38,212 nt of DNA from Pseudomonadota bacterium (GTDB lineage Bacteria > Pseudomonadota > Alphaproteobacteria > Rhizobiales > Aestuariivirgaceae): assembly GCA_963205315.1 (NCBI GenBank), contig CAUJIO010000091.1, forward strand, positions 1 to 38,212, written 5' to 3'. The notes under the pieces were generated by a model. It saw only the letters and a program-made list of their open reading frames with translations, had not been told where the DNA came from and did no database searches. Below, in pieces: positions 16,557 through 25,202 of the stretch. The first letter of the stretch is position 1; each line of letters opens with the position of its first letter. A program made the position numbers and the translations under genes.

Positions 16557-17377
16557 CATTCAAGGCAGCCTGCATCCAGAATACCGCCACGCCCGACGTG
16601 CAGCACGACATCGCCGTGCTGACCCGGCTCATCCGCCAGGCCGCGGCGGCGCAAGCGCAGTTCATTGCAACGCCCGAATATTGCGCAGGCCTCGCGTCGA
16701 GAGAAGGGAAGCTCCATCCGGTGGCGCCGCGCGAAGCGGAGCATCCGGTGCTGCCAGCGATGCAGGCGCTGGCGAGGGAGCTCTCGATTTGGCTGCTCAT
16801 CGGCTCCATCGGCATCACAGGCAGCGATGGCCGCATCCGCAACCGCAGCTTCATGATCGCACCCGATGGTGTCGTCGCCGCGCGTTACGACAAGATTCAT
16901 CTCTTTGATGTCGATCTGGGTGAAGGCAGGGTCTATCGCGAGTCGGCCACCATCACGCCTGGCACCAAGGCCGTCATCAGTCCCTGCGTTGAGGGCTCGA
17001 TCGGCCTGTCGATCTGCTATGACCTGCGCTTCGCCGCCCTGTATCGCACCTATGCCCAGGCGGGAGCGGACATGCTGGCCGTGCCTGCTGCATTCACCAA
17101 GGTGACGGGCGAGGCTCATTGGCATGTGCTGCAGCGTGCGCGCGCCATCGAAAATGGCGCTTACGTCGTCGCACCGGGGCAATGTGGCACGCTGTCCGGC
17201 GGCAGCCAGTGCTATGGCCATTCGCTGATCGTCGATCCCTGGGGCCGCGTTCTTGCCGATGGCGGAGAGGCGGAGGGCTTCATCATCGCCGACGTCGACC
17301 TCGAACAGGTGCAACTCACCCGCAGCCGCATTCCGTCGCTCCGCCATGATCGTGCCTTTGCGCCGCCCGTGGCGTGA
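16553..17377 (+). CDS. Carbon-nitrogen hydrolase, Nit (deaminated glutathione amidase-like) family
   Basis: Protein of 274 residues of the nitrilase superfamily. The catalytic triad is visible: Glu in ATPEYCA near residue 41, Lys in YDKIHLFDVDL near 112 and Cys in SICYDLRFAALYR near 149. The KIHLFDVDLGEGRVYRES stretch is typical of the Nit branch, whose best-known role is repair of deaminated glutathione, and which also holds omega-amidases. Its ATG shares 4 bases with the LysR stop, so the two are co-transcribed. That link raises the chance that the true substrate is an N-acyl or amide compound tied to phosphonate use, but a housekeeping repair role is just as possible. Confidence 0.82.
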   Translation: MTFKAACIQNTATPDVQHDIAVLTRLIRQAAAAQAQFIATPEYCAGLASREGKLHPVAPREAEHPVLPAMQALARELSIWLLIGSIGITGSDGRIRNRSFMIAPDGVVAARYDKIHLFDVDLGEGRVYRESATITPGTKAVISPCVEGSIGLSICYDLRFAALYRTYAQAGADMLAVPAAFTKVTGEAHWHVLQRARAIENGAYVVAPGQCGTLSGGSQCYGHSLIVDPWGRVLADGGEAEGFIIADVDLEQVQLTRSRIPSLRHDRAFAPPVA

Positions 17378-17448
17378 TCGAGATGCACGCTTGCGAGGCG
17401 CACCGGGAACCCCGATAATCACCACTTACGCTTGAATGGAGTTCGCGC

Positions 17449-18006
17449 ATGTTCGGCTTTGGTCTTCTGGGTCTCATCGTCGTCATCGGCGGCTATCTCG
17501 TCTGGGCCTATAACGGCCTTGTCAGCAACAAGAACCTCGTGGCCGAGGGCTGGAGCGGCATTGATGTGCAATTGCGCCGCCGCGCCGATCTCATTCCCAA
17601 CCTGATCGAAACCGTGAAAGGCTACGCCGCGCACGAGGACAAGCTGTTTCGCGATATCGCCGAACTGCGCGCCAAGTCGATCGGCGGCGGCACGGTGGGT
17701 GAGCAATCGGCGGTCGGTCAGGCGATGAGCGCCGCGCTTGGCAAGCTTTTCGCGGTGGCGGAGGCCTATCCCGAACTGAAGGCCGATGCCAATTTCCGCG
17801 ACCTGCAGGACAAGCTCTCCGGCATCGAGGATGAAATCCAGATGTCGCGCCGCTACTACAATGGCGCCGTCAGGAACCTCAACACCATGATCGAGAGCTT
17901 CCCCACCAATCTCATCGCCACGCAGTTCAAGTTTACCAAGGCCGAGTTCTTCGAAATCGGCGACGCGGCGGCGCGTGAGGTTCCGAAGGTGGATTTCAAG
18001 AAGTAA
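17449..18006 (+). CDS. LemA family protein
   Basis: Protein of 185 residues. One N-terminal membrane segment (about residues 3-20), then the LemA core: YNGLVSNKNLVAEGWSGIDVQLRRRADLIPNLIETVKGYA is the family signature, and FRDLQDKLSGIEDEIQMSRRYYNGAVRNLN lies in the second half. LemA proteins are anchored in the inner membrane with a helical bundle facing outside; no enzyme activity is known. GGAG lies 8 bases before the ATG. It sits 4 bases before a DUF2207 gene, a common pairing whose joint role is unknown. Confidence 0.92.
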   Translation: MFGFGLLGLIVVIGGYLVWAYNGLVSNKNLVAEGWSGIDVQLRRRADLIPNLIETVKGYAAHEDKLFRDIAELRAKSIGGGTVGEQSAVGQAMSAALGKLFAVAEAYPELKADANFRDLQDKLSGIEDEIQMSRRYYNGAVRNLNTMIESFPTNLIATQFKFTKAEFFEIGDAAAREVPKVDFKK

Positions 18007-18010
18007 TCCG

Positions 18011-19912
18011 ATGCGGGTCTTCGCGTTCCTTGTCGGGCTGCTCATCGCCTTTGTCGCGCCGGTGCGGGCGGATGAACGCATCACCAGCTTCATCAGCGAA
18101 GTCACGGTCAACGCCGACGCCTCGCTCGATGTGCGCGAGACAATTACCGTCAACGCCGAGGGCTTTGACATCCGCCGAGGCATACTCCGAGACTTTCCGA
18201 CGATCTACAATGACCGCCGCGGCACCAGGGTCCGGGTTGGTTTTGACGTGCTCGATGTCAGGCGCGATGGCCGGGCGGAGCCCTATGCCATCGAATCGAT
18301 TTCCAATGGCAAGCGCATCCGTATCGGCGACAAGGATGTGCTGCTGTCAGGTGGCCAGCACACTTATCAGATCACCTACCGCACCACCCGGCAGATCGGC
18401 TTCTTCCCGGACTTCGACGAACTGTACTGGAACGTCACCGGTAATGGCTGGACCTTCGCCATCGACGAGGCCCGTGTCATCGTCCGCCTGCCGCCGGGCG
18501 CCCGGATTGCTCAGCATGCGGAATATACCGGCTATCAGGGCGCGCAAGGCGGCGATGCGCGCGTAATCAGCACTGAAGGCGGACGATACGAGGCCGAAAC
18601 AACACGGCGTCTCGGGTCTTCGGAAGGCTTCACCATTGCGGTGGCCTGGCAGAAGGGACTGGTGAGCCCGCCGGGCACAGGTGATCAATGGGCCTGGTTC
18701 CTGTCCGACAACGCCGGGCTGATGGGGCTCGTGTTCACCCTGCTGCTGTCCGGCGCTTACTATCTCTATGCGTGGAACCGTGTCGGCCGCGATCCGCCCA
18801 AGGGAACGATTATCCCCATCTTCACGCCACCGCCCGGGCTTGGGCCGGCGGGGGCACGCTACCTCACGCAGTTCGGCTCCGATGACCGTGGTTTCGCCGC
18901 CGCCATCGTCGGCCTTGCGGTGAAAGGCTATCTGAAGATCGCGGATGACGGCGATGTCTTCTCAGTGACCAGGCTCTCGACAGGAGCCAGGGCCGCGCAA
19001 CCGTTGACCGGCGCCGAGCAGGCAATGTTGAACGCCATACCGTCCGGCACCACGGTTCTGAAGCAGTCCAATCACAGCACCGTGCGGACGATCAAGTCGG
19101 CCCTCGAAGGCGCGTTGAGGCGGGATTACGACGGCACGGTTTTCTTGCGAAATCTTCCATGGTTCATTCTGGGCGCTGCCGTGTCGGTTGCAGGTCTCCT
19201 GCTTTCGGCGCTGCTTCTGCCGGGCGAGGATGGCGTGATCGGGCTGATGGCGGTGTTCTGGATCACCGTCTGGTGGAGCGTTATCCTTGGCGTGGCGTGG
19301 GCAGCCATCAGGGGCTTCGGGCGCGGGCTCGGCAATACGGTGAAGTCCATCGGCACCCTGATGTTTCTCATTCCCTTCGTGTTCGGCGGCGTGGCAGGGC
19401 CTGCCATGATGTTTTTTGGCGCCGGATCAACGCCGCTTTACCTGCTCGTTGGAACCGCCGTCCTGCTTGGCATCATAAATCTGACATTCTACTACCTGTT
19501 GCGGGCGCCGACCGTGCCGGGCCGCAAGCTTCTCGACCAGATCGAAGGCTTCCGTATGTATCTGGCGACCGCGGAGGAAGACCGGCTCAACGTGCTACAT
19601 CCACCGGAAAAGACGCCGGAGCTGTTCGAGCGCTATTTGCCCTACGCGCTGGCGCTCGACTGCGAGAATGAATGGAACGCCAAGTTCGCAGCCGTGCTCG
19701 CTGCTGCGGCCGTGGCCGGCGCCGCGGCTCCCGCCTGGTATTCCGGCAGCCATTGGGACGCCGGGCGGACCGGAAGCTTCACGGACAGTCTGGGCAGCAG
19801 CCTCTCGTCCAGCGTGGCGTCCGCCTCGACGGCACCGGGCAGCAGTTCGGGCTCGGGTGGCGGCGGCTCATCGGGTGGCGGCGGCGGCGGCGGCGGCGGA
19901 TCGGGCTGGTAG
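18011..19912 (+). CDS. DUF2207 domain membrane protein with glycine-rich C terminus
   Basis: Protein of 633 residues. A signal peptide (residues 1 to about 21, ending PVRA) leads into a DUF2207 extracytoplasmic beta domain (about 22-215; ISEVTVNADASLDVRETITV, YNDRRGTRVRVGFDVLDVRRDG), then a membrane segment near 230-250, a cytoplasmic part beginning RVGRDPPKGTIIPIFTPPPG, more membrane segments around 380-500, and a last stretch rich in Ser and Gly ending in Gly-Trp. This is the usual YciQ/DUF2207 plan. The ATG at 18011 is chosen as it gives the signal peptide. It is co-transcribed with lemA and converges on the ABC-F gene, stops 2 bases apart. Function unknown; a joint envelope role with LemA is inferred. 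Confidence 0.88.
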   Translation: MRVFAFLVGLLIAFVAPVRADERITSFISEVTVNADASLDVRETITVNAEGFDIRRGILRDFPTIYNDRRGTRVRVGFDVLDVRRDGRAEPYAIESISNGKRIRIGDKDVLLSGGQHTYQITYRTTRQIGFFPDFDELYWNVTGNGWTFAIDEARVIVRLPPGARIAQHAEYTGYQGAQGGDARVISTEGGRYEAETTRRLGSSEGFTIAVAWQKGLVSPPGTGDQWAWFLSDNAGLMGLVFTLLLSGAYYLYAWNRVGRDPPKGTIIPIFTPPPGLGPAGARYLTQFGSDDRGFAAAIVGLAVKGYLKIADDGDVFSVTRLSTGARAAQPLTGAEQAMLNAIPSGTTVLKQSNHSTVRTIKSALEGALRRDYDGTVFLRNLPWFILGAAVSVAGLLLSALLLPGEDGVIGLMAVFWITVWWSVILGVAWAAIRGFGRGLGNTVKSIGTLMFLIPFVFGGVAGPAMMFFGAGSTPLYLLVGTAVLLGIINLTFYYLLRAPTVPGRKLLDQIEGFRMYLATAEEDRLNVLHPPEKTPELFERYLPYALALDCENEWNAKFAAVLAAAAVAGAAAPAWYSGSHWDAGRTGSFTDSLGSSLSSSVASASTAPGSSSGSGGGGSSGGGGGGGGGSGW

Positions 19913-19914
19913 GT

Positions 19915-21723
19915 TTACGTCCCCTCCAGCTCCTCGCGCTTCATTTCAAGATCGAGCCACTGTTCCTCAGCCTTCGCCAGCTCCTCGCGCGCCTTCGCAA
20001 GGGCTGCGATGGCAGCGTCAAATCCTTTCGGGTCGCGCGCGAAGAGAGAAGCATCGGCCAGAGCAGCTTCATGCTTGGCAATATCCTTTTGCAGCTTGTC
20101 CATGAGCCCGGGCAAGGTCTCAAGCGCATGCTTTTCCTTGAACGACAGCTTGCGCTGGGCTTGCGGGGCCGGCGGCGCGGCTGAGGGGGCCGACGATTTC
20201 TCCGGCTCTGCCTTTGCCTTGCGGGCCTCGACACCCTGCCCGCGCTGCGCCACCATGTCGGAGTAACCTCCGGCATATTCCGTCCACTTGCCATCGCCTT
20301 CACTCATCAGAACCGAGGTCGCGACGCGGTCGAGGAAATCGCGGTCGTGGCTGACCAGCAGGATGGTGCCCTGGTAATCGGCCAGCATCTCCTGCAGCAT
20401 GTCGAGCGTTTCGAGATCGAGATCGTTGGTCGGCTCGTCCAGCACCAGGAGATTGGAGGGCTTCGCCAGTTCGCGCGCCAGGATGAGGCGGCCGCGCTCC
20501 CCGCCCGACAGGACCGACACCGGTGTCCGCGCCTTGTCCGGCGGGAACAGGAAGTCCTTCATGTAGCTGACGACATGCTTCGTCTCGCCATTCACCGTGA
20601 CGCTCGATCCGCGTCCGTCGGTGATGACGTCGGCCAGCGTTGCATTGGGATCGAGGCTCTGGCGGCTCTGGTCGAGCGTTACAGTCTGCAGATTGGTGCC
20701 AAGGCGGATCGAGCCGCTATCCGGTTCGATCTGCCCGGTGAGCAGCTTGATGAGCGTTGTCTTGCCCGCGCCATTCGGGCCGACGATGCCCAGCCTGTCT
20801 CCGCGCATGATGAGCAGGTCGAGATTGGCGATGATGGGCCTGTCGCCGAAGGACTTCGACATGCCCTTGGCTTCTGCCACCAGCTTGCCCGACAGATCGC
20901 CCGGCGAGGCCGACATGCGCACCGCACCCATGGCGCCCACATGTTCCCTGCGCTCCTTGCGCAGGCTCGCCAGCAGATCGACGCGCCGCATGTTGCGCTT
21001 GCGCCGTGCCGTGACACCATGGCGCATCCAGTATTCTTCCGTGTCGATGCGCTTGGCCAGCAGCACCTGCTCGGCCTCTTCCTTCGCCAGCACTTCATCG
21101 CGCCAGCTTTCGAAATGCGCGAAGCCCCGTTCGAGCCGCTTGCTCTCGCCACGGTCGAGCCACACCGTGCGGTTCGACAGCGACTGGAGGAAGCGCCGGT
21201 CATGGCTGATCAGCACGAAGGCCGACCGCAGCGATTTCAGCTCCGTTTCCAGCCATTCGATGGCCGGCAGATCAAGATGATTGGTCGGCTCGTCAAGCAG
21301 CACGATGTCGGGTTCGGGCGCCAGCGTACGGGCAATGGCGGCGCGCCGGATTTCGCCGCCCGACAGGCGCTTCGGGTCTTCATCGCCGCTCAGACCCAAC
21401 TCACGCAAGAGCGAGATGCAGCGGTGGGAATTGTCGGTGGGCCCGAGACCCGCCTCGACGTAGTCCAGCACGGTCTTGTAGGCGGAAACATCGGGCTCCT
21501 GCGGCAGATAGCGGATGGTGGTTCCGGGCTGCACCCAGCGTTCGCCCTTGTCGGCCTCGACCATGCCGGCGGCGATTTTCAAAAGCGTCGACTTGCCCGA
21601 ACCGTTGCGGCCCACAAGCGCCACGCGCTCGCCTTCGGCCACGGCCAGTTCGGCGCTTTCGAGAATGGGACGGCCACCGAATGTGAGTCCGATGCCGCGG
21701 AGATGAAGTAGAATTCTGCTCAT
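19915..21723 (-). CDS. uup: ABC-F family ATP-binding protein (Uup type)
   Basis: Protein of 602 residues with two ABC ATPase domains and no membrane segments. Walker A motifs are GRNGSGKST near residue 38 and GPNGAGKTT near 318; signature motifs are RLSGGEIRRAAIA and VLSGGERGRLILA; both Walker B regions read LDEPTN. The arm linker around 200-280 is very basic, and the last 70 residues (from LSFKEKHALE) form the Uup-type C-terminal coiled coil, after a linker rich in Ala and Pro. ABC-F proteins act on ribosomes; Uup is also linked to branched DNA intermediates. It converges on the DUF2207 gene and lies 17 bases downstream of thiQ's... opposite end, with its start 18 bases from the thiQ stop, so it may be read through from the thiamine operon. 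Confidence 0.9.
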   Translation of the reverse strand: MSRILLHLRGIGLTFGGRPILESAELAVAEGERVALVGRNGSGKSTLLKIAAGMVEADKGERWVQPGTTIRYLPQEPDVSAYKTVLDYVEAGLGPTDNSHRCISLLRELGLSGDEDPKRLSGGEIRRAAIARTLAPEPDIVLLDEPTNHLDLPAIEWLETELKSLRSAFVLISHDRRFLQSLSNRTVWLDRGESKRLERGFAHFESWRDEVLAKEEAEQVLLAKRIDTEEYWMRHGVTARRKRNMRRVDLLASLRKERREHVGAMGAVRMSASPGDLSGKLVAEAKGMSKSFGDRPIIANLDLLIMRGDRLGIVGPNGAGKTTLIKLLTGQIEPDSGSIRLGTNLQTVTLDQSRQSLDPNATLADVITDGRGSSVTVNGETKHVVSYMKDFLFPPDKARTPVSVLSGGERGRLILARELAKPSNLLVLDEPTNDLDLETLDMLQEMLADYQGTILLVSHDRDFLDRVATSVLMSEGDGKWTEYAGGYSDMVAQRGQGVEARKAKAEPEKSSAPSAAPPAPQAQRKLSFKEKHALETLPGLMDKLQKDIAKHEAALADASLFARDPKGFDAAIAALAKAREELAKAEEQWLDLEMKREELEGT

Positions 21724-21740
21724 GCCGGGAGGCTCGTAGC

Positions 21741-22457
21741 CTATTGGCCGATGCTTCTCCAGTCCCCTAGATAGGCGGCGAGCCCCGGGATGTCGGTCGC
21801 GGCAAAGAGTTCTGCGGTTGGCCGCAGCGCCACGATGCGCCCTGCCTCCAGATAAGCCGTATGGCTGGCGGCGTATTGCGCATCTTCCGGCTGGTGCGAC
21901 ACCATCACGACGGTGAGCCGCCGGGCTTTCTGCATTGCCGTCACCAGGTCCAGCATGTCGCGGCGGAGTGCCGGCCCCAGTGCCGCGAAGGGTTCGTCGA
22001 GCAGCAGTACAGGCCGGTCCCGCACGAGGGCGCGCGCCACGGCCACCCGCTGGCGCTCGCCGCCCGACAGTTCGTCAGGCTTGCGCTGCTTGAAGCTCAC
22101 CAGCCCGACATCCGCGAGCGCAGTGTCGATGCGCTCGCGATCTTCTGCCGAGAGTGCCAGGCGCGGCGAAATGCCCAGCGCCACGTTCGTCCACACGTCG
22201 AGATGGCCGAAGACATTGTTGTCCTGGAAGATCATGTTCACCGGCCGCTGATCCGGAGGCAGCGCCGTCACATCCTGCGTCCCGATCAGTACGCGGCCGG
22301 ATTGCGGCACTTCGAATCCGGCAATGAGATTGAGCAATGTCGACTTTCCGCCACCCGAGGGCCCGATGATCGCGGTGAAACTTGCCGCAGTGAAGACGGC
22401 GTCAAAGTACATCTCCATGTCTTCATAGCGAAAGGTGACATCGGCCAGTCTGATCAT
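21741..22457 (-). CDS. thiQ: Thiamine ABC transporter ATP-binding protein ThiQ
   Basis: Protein of 238 residues with a single ABC ATPase domain: Walker A GPSGGGKST near residue 38, Q-loop IFQDNNVFGHLDVWTNVALG, signature ELSGGERQRVAVARAL and Walker B VLLLDEPFAALGP. The FQDNNVF(G/A)HL phrase and short length, with no C-terminal regulatory domain, are typical of ThiQ. The ATG at 22457 overlaps the thiP stop by 4 bases; the 332-residue frame to 22739 is rejected as it reads through thiP. It powers uptake of thiamine, thiamine phosphate and TPP through ThiP from the binding protein ThiB. Confidence 0.93.
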   Translation of the reverse strand: MIRLADVTFRYEDMEMYFDAVFTAASFTAIIGPSGGGKSTLLNLIAGFEVPQSGRVLIGTQDVTALPPDQRPVNMIFQDNNVFGHLDVWTNVALGISPRLALSAEDRERIDTALADVGLVSFKQRKPDELSGGERQRVAVARALVRDRPVLLLDEPFAALGPALRRDMLDLVTAMQKARRLTVVMVSHQPEDAQYAASHTAYLEAGRIVALRPTAELFAATDIPGLAAYLGDWRSIGQ

Positions 22458-24010
22458 CGTGGTCTGCTCCAGCGCTCCGAAAGGCTTGAAAGCGCCAGGA
22501 CAAGTATACCCAGAATCAGCGCCGTGCCGACGGCTGCATCGAAACGGTAGCTTCCCATCTGCCGGTAGATCAGGGACGGCAACGTCATGAAGTCCTGCGT
22601 CCCGAACAGCGAGATCGCCGTGAGGTCGCCGAGCGACAGGATGAGACCCATCACCAGAGACAGGCCGATGGGCCGCTTCAGCGCGGGAAGATCGATCTGC
22701 CAGAAGCGCCCGAACCCCGAGAGGCCAAGCCCGAGGCATAGCCGGTCATGCGCGCTGGCGGCCTGTGCAATGGCCGTCGACAATGGCTGGAAGACGAAAG
22801 GCAAGGCCATCAGGCCGTTCATGGCGACAACCAGGCTTGCGGCAAGCGCGGTGGAACTGGCATGGGCGATGAAGGTGATGAACCAGCCCGTCGCCAGCAC
22901 CGCCGGCGGCACGATCCATGCGGCCAGCACCGCGAGGCCCGACCCGCGCCGCCACGCGTCCGACCGCGCCGCAAGCTGCGCCAGAGGCCAGGCCAACAGG
23001 AAAGCCATGGCCGCGCTCGCACTGCCGAGCAGCAGACTGGTGACACTGGCGCGGAGCAGCGTGGCATCGGCGTGGATGGCACTTGCACCCGAAATGATGA
23101 TCGCCAGCAATGGTGGCAGCAGCAAGATGAGCCCCAGGGCGATGAGCCCGGCGTCAATGATAATCGCCACTCCACGCCTAGCATCGTAGCGCCGCGCCGC
23201 TGTGGCACCCGATGCGCGCGTGCCCATCAGGCCGCCCCAGCGCTGCGCGAGCAACACCAGGCTGCCGCACAGGAGGAATTGCACCAGCGCCAGCATGACT
23301 GCGCGTTGCGGGTCGAAATCCGCGCGCAGCGCTTGATAGATCGCCACCTCCAGTGTCGTGGCACCGGGTCCGCCTCCCAGCGTCAGCACCACGGCAAAGC
23401 TCGAGGCACAGAGCAGGAAGATCAGGAGTGCGATGCCCGGCAACCCGGCGCGCAGCTGCGGCCATTCGACAACCCGCCAGATGTCGGCGGTCTGAAAACC
23501 CAGCTGCGCTGCAAGTTTCCAGCTTTCCGCCGGAACGCGTTCGAGTTCGGCCAGCAGCAGACGCGCGGCGAGCGGCACATTGAAAAAAACATGGGCCAGG
23601 AGGATGCCTTGCAATCCATAGATGCTGAACGCACCGCCGAGCCAGCCCTTGCGGCCATAGACTTCGATGATGCCGATGATCACGACAATCGATGGCAAGG
23701 CCAGCGGCAGGTTGAGGAGCCGCAACACGAAATCGCGGCCGGGAAACGCCTGCCGCCGCGCCAGCGCGCGCGCCAGAAGCAGTCCGCCTATGATTGACAG
23801 CAGCGTCGAAAGCCCCGCCTGCAATAGCGTGAAACGCAGTACACGGAGGATATAAGGATCGGCAGCACCTGCACCCTGCCTCGCGCCCATCCACAGGACT
23901 GGCAGAAAGCCGGCAGCGAGGGCAACCCCGAGAAGGGCGAGCGCCAGATAACCTGGCGCCCGCAATGGTTGAACCGTTACCACGTCGCCGGTGTCATTTC
24001 GCCATGGCAT
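22454..24010 (-). CDS. thiP: Thiamine ABC transporter permease ThiP
   Basis: Protein of 518 residues with about twelve membrane segments, built as two fused permease halves of the iron(III)/thiamine type. Each half carries an EAA-like loop (around [25 protein letters not shown] in the first and [22 protein letters not shown] in the second) that docks ThiQ. The start at 24010 overlaps the end of thiB by 17 bases; a GTG at 23983, giving [13 protein letters not shown], is a reasonable other start, and neither has a strong ribosome binding site. The riboswitch before thiB and the overlaps on both sides mark it as part of one thiBPQ transcript. Confidence 0.92.
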   Translation of the reverse strand: MPWRNDTGDVVTVQPLRAPGYLALALLGVALAAGFLPVLWMGARQGAGAADPYILRVLRFTLLQAGLSTLLSIIGGLLLARALARRQAFPGRDFVLRLLNLPLALPSIVVIIGIIEVYGRKGWLGGAFSIYGLQGILLAHVFFNVPLAARLLLAELERVPAESWKLAAQLGFQTADIWRVVEWPQLRAGLPGIALLIFLLCASSFAVVLTLGGGPGATTLEVAIYQALRADFDPQRAVMLALVQFLLCGSLVLLAQRWGGLMGTRASGATAARRYDARRGVAIIIDAGLIALGLILLLPPLLAIIISGASAIHADATLLRASVTSLLLGSASAAMAFLLAWPLAQLAARSDAWRRGSGLAVLAAWIVPPAVLATGWFITFIAHASSTALAASLVVAMNGLMALPFVFQPLSTAIAQAASAHDRLCLGLGLSGFGRFWQIDLPALKRPIGLSLVMGLILSLGDLTAISLFGTQDFMTLPSLIYRQMGSYRFDAAVGTALILGILVLALSSLSERWSRPR

Positions 24011-24989
24011 TCAGCCATTCGTCGATCCAGGCCCGGCGGTTCTGGTCGACTTCGAGCGGCGAGTAGATCAGCGTCTTGACGGGCTTCACCAGCTCGCCGA
24101 ATGCCGCCGGCAACGCCTCGGACGTTGCGCCGGCCGGGAACATCCAGTTGTTGGTCGGGATCTGGTCCTGAAAGCCGGGGCTCATCATGAAGGCGATGAA
24201 CTTCTGCGCCAGTGCCTTGTGCGCCGAAGCCTCGATTATGCCAGCGACTTCGATCTGCAGATAATGGCCTTCGGAAAAAGCCGCCGCCTTGTAGCGCTGG
24301 GTGTTCTCGGCGATCACGTGATAGGCCGGCGACGTCGTATAGGACAGCACCATCGGTGCTTCGCCCTTGGTGAACAGCGCATAGGCTTCAGACCAGCCGG
24401 GAGCAACCGTCAGCACACGGCCCGAGAGTTTTTTCCAGGCCTCTGCCGACTTGTCGCCATAGACCTCCTTCATCCACAGAAGGAAGCCAAGCCCCGGCGT
24501 CGACGAGCGCGGATCCTCGAGCACGATCTTCTGGGCGGGATCGCCGTTGACGAGTTCGTCGAGCGACTTCGGCGGGTCCTTCATCGTCTCGCTGTCATAG
24601 ATGACGGCGAAGTGCGCGTAGTCGAACGGCATGAAGTATTCGTCAACCCACGGAATGGGCGTGCGCGCCAGTTTCACATCGACGCCATGCTTGCCGAACA
24701 GGCCGGTAGCGGCCGCCTCCGCCGTCAGGTTGGTGTCGAGTCCGAGCACCACATCGGCTTTGGTCGCGGCACCCTCGAGCTTCAGCCGGTTGAGCACCGC
24801 CACGCCGTCACCGGGCGCCACCCACTCGATCGTGCAGTCGCAGGTCTTCTCGAATTCAGCCTTCACCTTGGGGCCGGGGCCCCACTCGGCGACGAAGCTG
24901 TCATAAGTATAAATCGTCAGCGTATCCTTGGCCGCAGCGGGAACTGCAAAGGCCAGAAGCGCGAACAGAGCTGTCAGAGTCTTTTTCAT
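23994..24989 (-). CDS. thiB: Thiamine-binding periplasmic protein ThiB
   Basis: Protein of 331 residues. A signal peptide (residues 1 to about 20, ending PAAA before [12 protein letters not shown]) sends it to the periplasm. [20 protein letters not shown], then [18 protein letters not shown] and [12 protein letters not shown] are typical of ThiB, the solute-binding protein for thiamine and its phosphates. The ATG at 24989 has GGAGG 6 bases upstream; the longer frame to 25067 runs into the riboswitch and is rejected. That ribosome binding site lies in the 3' arm of a hairpin (24993-25018), so thiB translation should be off when TPP is bound. ThiB-like proteins for 2-aminoethylphosphonate are related, but the riboswitch settles thiamine. 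Confidence 0.95.
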   Translation of the reverse strand: MKKTLTALFALLAFAVPAAAKDTLTIYTYDSFVAEWGPGPKVKAEFEKTCDCTIEWVAPGDGVAVLNRLKLEGAATKADVVLGLDTNLTAEAAATGLFGKHGVDVKLARTPIPWVDEYFMPFDYAHFAVIYDSETMKDPPKSLDELVNGDPAQKIVLEDPRSSTPGLGFLLWMKEVYGDKSAEAWKKLSGRVLTVAPGWSEAYALFTKGEAPMVLSYTTSPAYHVIAENTQRYKAAAFSEGHYLQIEVAGIIEASAHKALAQKFIAFMMSPGFQDQIPTNNWMFPAGATSEALPAAFGELVKPVKTLIYSPLEVDQNRRAWIDEWLNAMAK

Positions 24990-24992
24990 AAT

Positions 24993-25018
24993 ACCTCCAT
25001 TCGCCGTTGGATGGAGGT
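24993..25018 (-). promoter_or_regulatory. Hairpin hiding the thiB ribosome binding site
   Basis: On the minus strand ACCTCCAT (25018-25011) and ATGGAGGT (25000-24993) are perfect 8-base arms around a 10-base loop. The 3' arm holds the GGAGG of thiB, 6 bases from the ATG. GGAGG at the 3' end of the aptamer (25059-25055) is a ready competitor for the CCTCC arm, which would free the binding site when no TPP is bound. Confidence 0.65.
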
Positions 25019-25044
25019 TTGGACCGAGGCCTTGCGGCCCGTCC

Positions 25045-25140
25045 GCCCACAATCCCTCCGCCGGCATGATCCGGATCAGGTTCAGCGGGTATGCGGCTTC
25101 AGCCGCGTCTCAGCCACTTGCGCGTGGCCCCCCGTTGAGA
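25045..25140 (-). ncRNA. TPP riboswitch (thi box)
   Basis: On the minus strand the conserved TPP aptamer pieces come in order: GGGG(GG)CC at the 5' side near 25133, a stem with arms GCCAC and GTGGC, CTGAGA near 25113, an extra hairpin with arms GCGGC and GCCGC, ACCCGCTGAACCTGAT (about 25091-25076), GGATCATGCCGGC, and GGAGGGA at 25059-25053. The two ends can pair through CTCAA and TTGTG. It lies 55 bases before the thiB ATG, so it controls the thiBPQ operon. The expected response is repression when TPP is plentiful. The edges are approximate to a few bases. Confidence 0.93.
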
Positions 25141-25149
25141 GCGAAGATG

Positions 25150-25178
25150 ACGGTAGTGCGACAGGGATGCGCTGGCAA
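25150..25178 (-). promoter_or_regulatory. Predicted thiBPQ promoter
   Basis: Reading leftward, TTGCCA (25178-25173) and TACCGT (25155-25150) are 17 bases apart, matching -35 and -10 boxes at 5 and 3 of 6 places. A start near 25143 would place the 5' end just before the riboswitch, as needed. Confidence 0.45.
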
Positions 25179-25202
25179 GCGGCATTTGCTAGAGAGGCCC
25201 TC

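Noticed and set aside
15806-17425. A 539-residue open frame on the minus strand opposite lysR and the Nit amidase
   Set aside because: Antisense to two genes with complete family motifs; composition is typical of a shadow frame.
21741-24989. ThiB-ThiP-ThiQ read as a 2-aminoethylphosphonate transporter serving phnWAY
   Set aside because: The families are related, but a TPP riboswitch and a divergent thiamine kinase fix the substrate as thiamine.
25021-25043. GC-rich hairpin in the thiB leader as an intrinsic terminator
   Set aside because: The stem is real (arms GGCC/GGCC and GGAC/GTCC), but AAACC rather than a T-run follows it on the minus strand.
23991-25202. Long upstream extension of the thiamine pyrophosphokinase frame
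   Set aside because: It lies antisense to thiB and the riboswitch; kinase motifs begin only after the ATG at 25203.
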